A DNA stretch of 38,263 bases from Acidobacteriota bacterium (lineage in GTDB: Bacteria; Acidobacteriota; Thermoanaerobaculia; Gp7-AA8): the NCBI GenBank assembly GCA_003223645.1, contig QHVT01000014.1:1-38263 (forward strand). Direction: 5' to 3'. Below the pieces are notes generated by a model, which was given only the letters and a program-made list of their open reading frames with translations, was not told where the DNA came from and did not search any database. Both the position numbers and the translations under genes were made by a program. Positions 7,142-13,634 of this stretch are shown here, piece by piece (position 1 is the stretch's first letter; every line of letters starts with the position of its first letter).

Positions 7142-7981
7142 TTAGAATAAGGCTTCTTCGAGGATGATGGTGTCGTTATCCGCCAGGACGACGTCTTCGG
7201 TCTTGCCGCGGATGATGTCGCGGTAGTTCAGCGTGAACGTCTTCTGCTTCCCGTCCACGTTGCGCTTCACGATCACTCTCTTCGACGCGCGGTCGGTCGG
7301 ACCGCCGGCGTCGGCGATCGCCTGCAGGAGCGTCGGGTTCTGCGAGCGGTGGAACTGCGCCTTGCCGGGCCGCATCACTTCCCCCATCACGTAAATCGTG
7401 ATCGGCGGGTCGATGGGGATATTGACGAGGTCGTTCGGAGCGAGCGGGATGTTGAGGTCGGGATTGCCCTTGACCATCAGGTCGTCGACGTTGATCGAGA
7501 GCTGTTCGGAGAGGCCGTTGCGCGCGGTGCGCAGCACGTAGATCTCGCTGCCGTGGCCGGCGGCGAGGCCGCCTGCTTCGGTGATCGCCTGGATCAGCGT
7601 CGTGCTGCTGGTGGCGCCGATGCGTCCCGGCTTCATGACCGCGCCGACGACCGAGATGGGCTTGCTCGCGAACTCGACGATCTGCACCGATACCGTCGCC
7701 TTGGTGAGATACGCCTCGGCGAGCGACTTGAGCTTTGTTTCGATCTGGGCGGCGCTGAGTCCGGCGACGGCGACTTTCCCGATATTGCTGAGAATGATCT
7801 GGCCGTTGTCGCCGACCGTCACGCGTCCGCTCATCGTCTGGTCTTCGAGCACGCGGATGTCGAGGACGTCGCGCGGTCCGACGGTCGCATCGGCAGAGAG
7901 CAGAGGCAGATCCTGCGCGAGCGCCGGCATTGCCATCGCTGCCGCCACCAACACCGTCATCAGGATCGCTCTAAGCTTCAT
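7142..7981 (-). CDS. Wza-like polysaccharide export protein (SLBB)
   Basis: This is an outer-membrane-associated polysaccharide export protein of 279 residues. The signal peptide covers residues 1-22 (MKLRAILMTVLVAAAMAMPA, then LA). There is no lipobox cysteine, so unlike classical Wza it is not a lipoprotein. The N-terminal polysaccharide-export domain begins with ATVGPRDVLDIRV (about 32-44) and includes VTVGDNGQIILSNIGKVAVA. Two SLBB-type ligand-binding domains follow: one near ISVVGAVMKPGRIG...AITEAGG (about 109-140), the second near IYVMGEVMRPGKAQF...AIADAGGPTD (about 197-230). The short length suggests it lacks the C-terminal transmembrane helix of long Wza proteins, so the adjacent beta-barrel gene may supply the membrane pore (inference). 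A GAGAG ribosome-binding site lies 8-12 nt before the ATG. A CCGATC/GATCGG hairpin lies in the 180-bp leader. Confidence 0.9.
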   Translation of the reverse strand: MKLRAILMTVLVAAAMAMPALAQDLPLLSADATVGPRDVLDIRVLEDQTMSGRVTVGDNGQIILSNIGKVAVAGLSAAQIETKLKSLAEAYLTKATVSVQIVEFASKPISVVGAVMKPGRIGATSSTTLIQAITEAGGLAAGHGSEIYVLRTARNGLSEQLSINVDDLMVKGNPDLNIPLAPNDLVNIPIDPPITIYVMGEVMRPGKAQFHRSQNPTLLQAIADAGGPTDRASKRVIVKRNVDGKQKTFTLNYRDIIRGKTEDVVLADNDTIILEEALF

Positions 7982-8161
7982 CAGGTTTCTCTCAGACTCT
8001 TACCGATCCGCACCGATCGGCTTCCAGGGGCGCGCTCACTACCTCGACTATCGGACCGTTTGGACGTGGACACGTTTACATTAACTGCTCGGCGTGACCA
8101 ACGCGTTCCCGTGCTGTCAGTTGTTTGTGAAAGCGCGAGAGCGGTTACTGCTTATCTTGAG

Positions 8162-9424
8162 TTACGGGGTAAACGACAAATGCAGCACCCACCGTATTCC
8201 AGAGTCGTCCTCCGTGAAATTCGACTCTCGTGTAAACCAGCCGACGTCGACTCCGGTGCTGAGCCTGCTGAATGCGTAGATGAATCCGATCGAGGAGAAC
8301 GTCAGGGTGTCGCGGCGCTTGATTCCGCCGACCGCAACTTCGTAATCGTCGCGCTCGCCGGCCGCACCGCCGCGCAACGTGAGCTTGCGCGTCGCGACGT
8401 AGTTGAGCGCAAGGTGCGCGGAGTTGGAGATGTAGTAGTTGTTGCTCTGCATGATCGAGAAGCCGAGGTCGCGCGTGGCGCCGAGCATCGTCGTCCAGCG
8501 GCCGGTCGCGCGCGACAACGACGCATCGGCGGTGACGCCGGAAAAATCGAGCTGCGCCGGATCCTCGAAGTCGAGCTGCGTCTGTCCCGCTTCCACGCGC
8601 AGCGTCGTGCGGCCGGACGCGCGGATGAAGCCGGCGCCGGCGTAGCGGCGCGAGCTGTCCTTGAACGTCGCGCGGTCGAATTCGTACTTGCTGCCTTCCG
8701 CGGCGAGAAAGAGCGTCGTCAGCGGAAACGTCTTGTGATGCAGTGAGACGCGTCCGTTCTTTTCCGTGCGGTCGAGGAGATTCACCGGCGTGTCCGACGG
8801 CTGCACTCGGCCTTGCGGGAAGCTCATGTCACGGAACCGTGCCGTGAAAAAAGCGCTGGTGCGGGATGAATACTTCATCTCGCCGCCGGCGCCGAACTCG
8901 TTCTCGCGCAGTGTGGCGAGGCGATTGATGTCCGCGACCTGCGCGCGCAGCTGATCGTTTTGCATCCCGTACACGTCGAGATAGAGATGGTTGAACAGGA
9001 AGTGCGCGTCGGCGCGCAGCGCGTAGTCGAACTGCCCGGTCTTGCTCTTGACGCCCGCCGTGCTCGTGCGGCGCGTGCCGAGGAAACTGTAGGCGGGGGT
9101 GGCGTCGAAGGAGAAGACGACTTTGCGATGCGGGACGAAGTAGAGACGATTCGGCGCTTCGATGCGCAGATTGATGCCGCCGCGGACGTCGCCGGTCGGC
9201 AGGTAAACGTCTTCCGAGAATCCCGCGTCGCTGAGCCGGATGCGCGAGAACATGTAGAACCGGCCGGAGTGAATGTTGGCTTTCTGGATTTCGCCGACGA
9301 CTTTCTTGGCGCCTTCGAGATCGCGGTCGCGATCGCGGAGCGTAGCCGTATTCTGCGCGAGGGCAGAAACGGAGATCACCAACGTTGTTGCGGTAACGAG
9401 GACCCGTTTGACCGTTCCGCCCAC
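8162..9424 (-). CDS. Outer-membrane beta-barrel protein of the polysaccharide locus
   Basis: This is a 420-residue secreted protein predicted to be an outer-membrane barrel. The frame opens at 9466, but the GTG at 9424 is preferred: GGGAGG sits 5 nt upstream, and the product then begins with a clean signal peptide (MGGTVKRVLVTATTLVISVS, then ALAQ). A charged helix follows (DRDRDLEGAKKVVGEIQKAN). The rest alternates amphipathic strands with turns, as in BBP2/EpsL-like putative barrel porins found in exopolysaccharide loci, and ends RWVLHLSFTP. The final residue is proline rather than the usual aromatic. As first gene of the minus-strand run barrel, Wza, Wzc, CpsB, it may form the outer-membrane exit for the polymer. 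The family call is by pattern only; the location is the safer part. Confidence 0.7.
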   Translation of the reverse strand: MGGTVKRVLVTATTLVISVSALAQNTATLRDRDRDLEGAKKVVGEIQKANIHSGRFYMFSRIRLSDAGFSEDVYLPTGDVRGGINLRIEAPNRLYFVPHRKVVFSFDATPAYSFLGTRRTSTAGVKSKTGQFDYALRADAHFLFNHLYLDVYGMQNDQLRAQVADINRLATLRENEFGAGGEMKYSSRTSAFFTARFRDMSFPQGRVQPSDTPVNLLDRTEKNGRVSLHHKTFPLTTLFLAAEGSKYEFDRATFKDSSRRYAGAGFIRASGRTTLRVEAGQTQLDFEDPAQLDFSGVTADASLSRATGRWTTMLGATRDLGFSIMQSNNYYISNSAHLALNYVATRKLTLRGGAAGERDDYEVAVGGIKRRDTLTFSSIGFIYAFSRLSTGVDVGWFTRESNFTEDDSGIRWVLHLSFTP

Positions 9425-9461
9425 CAAACCCTCCCAACTCCCGAGAAACCTCTGAACCCAC

Positions 9462-9561
9462 GTCATCCTGAGCCGCGAAGACGGCGAGGAATCCCCCGCC
9501 GAAACACGACCAGCGCTCCGTCGGCGGGAGATCCTTCGCCGTCTTCGCGGCTCAGGATGAC
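9462..9561. repeat. GTCATCCTGAGC palindromic repeat element
   Basis: The left arm GTCATCCTGAGCCGCGAAGA (9462-9481, continuing CGGCGAGGAATCC) pairs with the right arm ending CTTCGCGGCTCAGGATGAC at 9561. Inner arms CCGCCGA/TCGGCGG extend the stem. It belongs to the same family as the inner element at 21018-21109. It occupies the divergent gap between the barrel gene and the polymerase gene, where promoters for both must lie. Confidence 0.9.
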
Positions 9562-9621
9562 ACTTGTGCAGAGTCTCCCTAAGTCCCGAAGCCGCGCGAG
9601 TTTAGCATCTTTGCTGAACCG

Positions 9622-11124
9622 TTGTGTGCGGCACGCCCGCGGTTGGGTACAATTTTGACCAGTTCAGTGAATTCCGAACAGTTCTGGATTTCCGCCGTCG
9701 AGCGCGTATGCCTCGCGATCTTCCTGGTGTGGCTGATCGCGCTGCCGCTGCCGTTCGGATCGATCATCGAGCGCGCGCGCATCGCGCTGATTCTCGTGCC
9801 GCTCGCCGTCTGTCTCATCGCGACGCTGTTGCGGCTCTATCTCTTTCGCGATCGCTCCGGCACATTGCGTCCGACGCGCGCGTGGCTGATCTGGGCTGGC
9901 GGCGCCGCGCTGTTTCTCATCGTCGCCGCGCTGCAACTCGTGCCGCTGCCGCCGTCGATGCTGCGCGTGCTCTCGCCCCAGTCGAGCGCGATCTGGAGCG
10001 CGGCAGAGCGCATCGGAACGCTCGCCGGCGTTCGCACGAGCGCGTTGCATCCGATCAGCATCGATCCGCCGGCGACGCTCTTCGAGCTGTTCCGCATCGC
10101 GGCTCTCTTTGCGACCTTTACTGCCGCCGCGCTGCTCGTGCGCACGCCCGTGCGACGCATGGTGCTCGCGTCCGTTCTTTGCGCCGCCGCCGTGTTCGAG
10201 GCGATGTACGCCGTGCGCGAAGGCGCGCTGCAGCGCTACCAGATCTGGGGGTGGACGAACCGGCTGATCCTGAATCGCATCAGCGGCACGTTCGTCAACC
10301 CGAACCACTTTGCGCACTATCTTGCCGTCGCGCTGCCGATGGCGATCTTCATCGGCGCGGTGGCGTGGTACCGCGCGGGCTCGCCGCACACGCCGCTGCG
10401 CCGGCGACTGGTCGCGCTCGTCGAGCGCCAGACGATCCTGACGGCGCTCTGCATCGTCGCCGCGATCGTCTGTGTCGCCGGCATTCTCCTCGCGCAGTCG
10501 CGCGGCGCGCTCCTCTCCCTCGGCGCCGGCACGCTGATCGTCGCCGCGTTTTTTCCCGGCCGCCGCTTGACGCGCATCGTGCTCGGCGCCGCCGCCGGAT
10601 TGATCCTCGTGGCGGTGCTCGTCCTCTTCCTCGGCGCGGACCGCACGATCGCGCGCTTCGCTCCGTCGCGCTTCGAGCAGCGCACGCTCGTCGGACGCCG
10701 CATCGGCATCGATGCCGCCGTGCGCATCTGGCAGCGCTTTCCGGTCCTCGGCAGCGGCCTCGGCACGTTCGACCGCGCGATCTTCATGGAGCAGCGCGAG
10801 GACCTCGGCAAGACCTATCACCACGCGCACAACGACTACATCGAGATCGCCGCGACGGCGGGGACGATCGGTTCCGCGATCGCGGTCGTCGCGCTGTTCG
10901 GCGGCTACATCATGCTGGTGCGCATGACGTTCGGCCGCGATTCCATCGAGCTCTCATGGCTGCGCCGCGCGTTCCAGGCGGCCGCGCTGATGAGCATCAC
11001 GATCGCGATGGTGCACGCGCTGTTCGACTTCAACTTCTTCATTCCGTCGAACCCCGCGACGCTTGCCGTGATCGCGGGAGCCGCGGTCGCAGCGGTCGAT
11101 CAAGACAGACGCACGCGGCGCTGA
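9622..11124 (+). CDS. O-antigen ligase/polymerase-like membrane protein (Wzy/WaaL superfamily)
   Basis: This is an integral inner-membrane protein of up to 500 residues with about ten hydrophobic helices. The superfamily joins polysaccharide repeat units or ligates a polymer to its acceptor on the periplasmic face. Diagnostic segments are RISGTFVNPNHFAHYL (about 216-231), LAQSRGALLSLGAG in a helix near 290-305, the long loop with VLGSGLGTF (about 375) and HHAHNDYIEIAATAG (about 395-409). The start is uncertain: TTG at 9622 is the longest form, with alternatives TTG at 9655 and GTG at 9667. None has a good ribosome-binding site, and TACAAT at 9648-9653 could be a -10 box that would favour a later start. 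The stop overlaps the convergent gene by 25 bp. A second polymerase-like gene is at 19588. Confidence 0.85.
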   Translation: MCAARPRLGTILTSSVNSEQFWISAVERVCLAIFLVWLIALPLPFGSIIERARIALILVPLAVCLIATLLRLYLFRDRSGTLRPTRAWLIWAGGAALFLIVAALQLVPLPPSMLRVLSPQSSAIWSAAERIGTLAGVRTSALHPISIDPPATLFELFRIAALFATFTAAALLVRTPVRRMVLASVLCAAAVFEAMYAVREGALQRYQIWGWTNRLILNRISGTFVNPNHFAHYLAVALPMAIFIGAVAWYRAGSPHTPLRRRLVALVERQTILTALCIVAAIVCVAGILLAQSRGALLSLGAGTLIVAAFFPGRRLTRIVLGAAAGLILVAVLVLFLGADRTIARFAPSRFEQRTLVGRRIGIDAAVRIWQRFPVLGSGLGTFDRAIFMEQREDLGKTYHHAHNDYIEIAATAGTIGSAIAVVALFGGYIMLVRMTFGRDSIELSWLRRAFQAAALMSITIAMVHALFDFNFFIPSNPATLAVIAGAAVAAVDQDRRTRR

Positions 11125-12479
11125 ACGCCGCTGCCGATACGCGGATTCACGAGCCGCACTTCGATGCGATGCACGCCCGGGGCAAGCGGAAGCGTGAAGC
11201 GCCGCGCGTCGACGACTTCGCCCTCGGCGACGCGCGCGTCGTCGGCGTAGATCTCGACGTACGGCGGAATGCGATCGGACTGCACGACCGCCATATCGAT
11301 GTCGATCGATCCCGGCGAATACACGAGGGTCCTCGCCCAATCGCAGACGTCATTGCCGCCGCAGTTCGGGTTCCACTGGCGCGGCGCCTTCGCGCCGGCC
11401 ATCAGCTGACGTCGATACTGCGCCGCGGCTGCATCGTTCTGAAGAAGGTCCGCGCTCTGTGCTGCCGCCGCGAACACGAGCGGATCGGAGCTGGACGCGA
11501 GCGCGCGCCGCAGTTGAAGCTCGGCCGCGCCGGCATTGCCGTGTTTCGCTTCGTACAGCGCGCGCTCCACGCGATAGCGGACCCACTCCGGCGCGACGGG
11601 ACGCGCGGCGGCGAGCTCGATGAGCATCGCGGCGTCGGCGCGGCCCAACGCCAGCGCGAGGCGCGCGCGCGTCTGCGGCGGGATCGCCTGCGCTTCGATG
11701 AACGGCACGAGCGCCTCGAGCGGCTGCAGGTTGTGATCGAGCGCGAACTCGATCATCGCCGCCGTCGGCTCCTCGCGGAATTGCTCCGGCGCGAAGGACT
11801 GCCGGTGCAGCTCTTCCAGGATCGCGCGCACGAGCGGCTCGTCATCGGTGCTGAGGCGCTGCGGCAGCAGCGACGGCAGCTCGTGCGGCGGCATCGTCGC
11901 GCGCTCCTGCCGGAACGTCGCAAGACGCTGCTGTGCGAGCGCCTCACGCGTCTTCCGGTATTCAGCGAAGAGTCCGCGGCTCGCGCTCATCGCGCGCAGC
12001 TGGTCGATCGCGTCGATGGTGGACGGCGCGTTGCGCAGGAGGAAATCGAAGTCGTGCGTCAGGTCCCACAGCGGCGTGTGGAGATCGTCGAAAATCTCTT
12101 TGTCGTGCAAGAGCGGCGCGGCGACGTCGAGCACGGCCTTGCGATCGTTCGCTTCGAGCTCGTACCAGTGAAACAGCCCGTCGCGCACGAACGCGGCCGG
12201 CGCATTCTGCAGCCGCGGCGCGAGATGCAGCGCCAGCGCGTACGACGTCCGCCACAACTCCACGCGACGCGGCAGCGAGCCGTCGAGCGCCGCGTCGGAA
12301 ATCTCCGCGGCGGTGAGCCAGTCGGCGGGATGCTTCTGCATCCACGCCGCCATCGCCGCGAGGTCGCGCGGCGGCGCCGGATCGTTCACGACGTCGAGGT
12401 CGACGAGAAAGAACGCGATCAGCGTCGCGAACATCGCCGCGATTGCGGTGAGGAGGATCTTTCGATTCGTTCTGCTCAT
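11100..12479 (-). CDS. Membrane-anchored helical-repeat protein, function unknown
   Basis: This is a 459-residue protein I do not recognise. One N-terminal membrane helix (about 9-27, containing LLTAIAAMFATLIAFFLVDL) would leave the rest outside the cytoplasm. Residues ~40-340 are Ala/Leu/Arg-rich amphipathic helices resembling a TPR-like solenoid. Around 370 there is a short segment with two cysteines (NPNCGGNDVCDWAR), possibly a disulfide. The last ~90 residues look like a beta domain (IDIDMAVVQSDRIPPYVEIY onward). Its 3' end overlaps the polymerase gene tail-to-tail by 25 bp. It lies 15 bp downstream of the WbuB-like gene, so those two are probably cotranscribed. A scaffold or sugar-binding role in polymer assembly is only a guess. 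Confidence 0.6.
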   Translation of the reverse strand: MSRTNRKILLTAIAAMFATLIAFFLVDLDVVNDPAPPRDLAAMAAWMQKHPADWLTAAEISDAALDGSLPRRVELWRTSYALALHLAPRLQNAPAAFVRDGLFHWYELEANDRKAVLDVAAPLLHDKEIFDDLHTPLWDLTHDFDFLLRNAPSTIDAIDQLRAMSASRGLFAEYRKTREALAQQRLATFRQERATMPPHELPSLLPQRLSTDDEPLVRAILEELHRQSFAPEQFREEPTAAMIEFALDHNLQPLEALVPFIEAQAIPPQTRARLALALGRADAAMLIELAAARPVAPEWVRYRVERALYEAKHGNAGAAELQLRRALASSSDPLVFAAAAQSADLLQNDAAAAQYRRQLMAGAKAPRQWNPNCGGNDVCDWARTLVYSPGSIDIDMAVVQSDRIPPYVEIYADDARVAEGEVVDARRFTLPLAPGVHRIEVRLVNPRIGSGVQRRVRLS

Positions 12480-12494
12480 TTGATCAGCAGGCGA

Positions 12495-13610
12495 TCAGCA
12501 GGCGCTCAGCACGCGCTCCCACTCCGCGAACGCTCTCTCCGGCGCGAATCGTGCCAGATAAAGCGCGCGCCCGCGAGCGCCCATCGCTTCGGCTTCGTCA
12601 CGATTCGCTTCGAGCGTGCGAATCGCGCGCGCCAATTCGTCCGCCGTTTCGACGACGATCCCGCAACGATGTTCTTCGATGATGCGCGCAAGCTCGCCGT
12701 CGCGCGCACCGATGAAAATGACAGGGCGCGCGACCGCGAGGACGCCGTAGAACTTGCTCGGCACGATCAATCCTTCGAGCCGCGGCAAGAGCGAGACGAG
12801 ATGCACGTCGACGGACGACAGACTCTCGCTCAGCTGCTCGCGCGGCGCGTACGGACGGACTTCGATGTTCGTCGCGCCCGCGCCGCGAACCGCATCGAGC
12901 TTCGCGCCCCCGCCGGTGAAAACGAAGCGCACGTCGGGCAGCATGCGAACCGCGGCGAGGATCGTGTCGACATCGTGCGCGCGGCCGAGGTTGCCGGAGT
13001 AGCCGACGAGGAGAGCGGGCGTCCCGCCCGCCCCCGGGAGGCGGGCGGGACGCCCGCTCTCCAGCGAGGCGTCTGCCCAGTTGTGAATGACCACCGCCTT
13101 CGGCACCCGCCTCGCCATCAACTCCCCGAGAACAACATTCACGCGCGCACGGCGCAGCGACCAATCCCGAATGCGCTGCAGAAAACGCGGCGCGCGGATG
13201 CCGAGGGCTTGCGCGACCTCGGGAAACAGATCCTGCGTCCAGTTGACGACGTTGCGTGACGCGAGCGTTGCGACGACGGAAAGCAGCGGCGGATCGGTCA
13301 TTGCGATGATGATCGCGTCGCGGCGCTTGCGAATCGCGAAGAACGCGCTGAGGTAGAACGTCGCGTAGTCGACGGCGCGCAGCGGAAGGATCGCGCGGCC
13401 GAAGCGCGTCGACCAGATCCGCTCCACGCGCACGCCGTTTTCGACTCCCGAGGGGAGGTTGGCGCGCGGGTCGTCGTAGCGCTGGCGGCTCGTGATCGCC
13501 TCCACCTCCCATCCGCGACTCGCGAGGTGAAACGCGAGGTCGGACGCCATCTGGCTCGTCGCCGAGTGGTCGGGATGAAAGTAGCGATTGACGAAAACGA
13601 CGCGGCGCAT
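12495..13610 (-). CDS. WbuB-like GT4 glycosyltransferase with an in-frame palindrome insert
   Basis: This is a 371-residue GT-B fold retaining glycosyltransferase, cytoplasmic or membrane-associated. The N-terminal half has VVFVNRYFHPDHSATSQM (4-21) and the segment NVVNWTQDLFPEVAQALG typical of WbuB-like enzymes. The C-terminal half has GYSGNLGRAHDVDTI, then EGLIVPSKFYGVLAVARPVI, the nucleotide-sugar-binding E-containing region. Between the two domains, where relatives have a short linker, this protein carries ESGRPARLPGAGGTPALL, encoded by a perfect 51-bp inverted repeat (13011-13061). The reading frame is kept, so the enzyme may be functional with a longer linker. It starts divergently from the GT-C/TPR gene with only 24 bp between start codons. 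Confidence 0.88.
   Translation of the reverse strand: MRRVVFVNRYFHPDHSATSQMASDLAFHLASRGWEVEAITSRQRYDDPRANLPSGVENGVRVERIWSTRFGRAILPLRAVDYATFYLSAFFAIRKRRDAIIIAMTDPPLLSVVATLASRNVVNWTQDLFPEVAQALGIRAPRFLQRIRDWSLRRARVNVVLGELMARRVPKAVVIHNWADASLESGRPARLPGAGGTPALLVGYSGNLGRAHDVDTILAAVRMLPDVRFVFTGGGAKLDAVRGAGATNIEVRPYAPREQLSESLSSVDVHLVSLLPRLEGLIVPSKFYGVLAVARPVIFIGARDGELARIIEEHRCGIVVETADELARAIRTLEANRDEAEAMGARGRALYLARFAPERAFAEWERVLSAC
13011..13061. repeat. Perfect 22-bp-arm palindrome inserted in frame in a GT4 gene
   Basis: The left arm is 13011-13032 and the right arm 13040-13061, identical as reverse complements over 22 nt (GAGAGCGGGCGTCCCGCC, then CGCC), with a 7-bp CCCGGGA loop. Total length is 51 bp, exactly 17 codons, read as SGRPARLPGAGGTPALL in the GT4 gene on the minus strand. 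Palindromes with the core GGGCGTCCCGCCC are a known style of dispersed repeat in some bacterial phyla. Confidence 0.9.
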
Positions 13611-13634
13611 GGACGCGGATACACTACCGCGCGA

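Noticed and set aside
4570-7167. 865-residue ORF on the plus strand
   Set aside because: It is antisense to the well-supported Wzz/BY-kinase gene, Arg-rich and lacks any domain. It arises from GC-rich codon bias.
9622-9667. Sigma-70 promoter with -10 TACAAT at 9648
   Set aside because: No convincing -35 at 16-18 bp spacing. Kept only as a note affecting the start choice of the polymerase gene.
9624-13259. 1211-residue ORF on the plus strand
   Set aside because: It is a shifted frame of the polymerase gene continuing antisense through three other genes; Arg/Ala/His composition with no domains.
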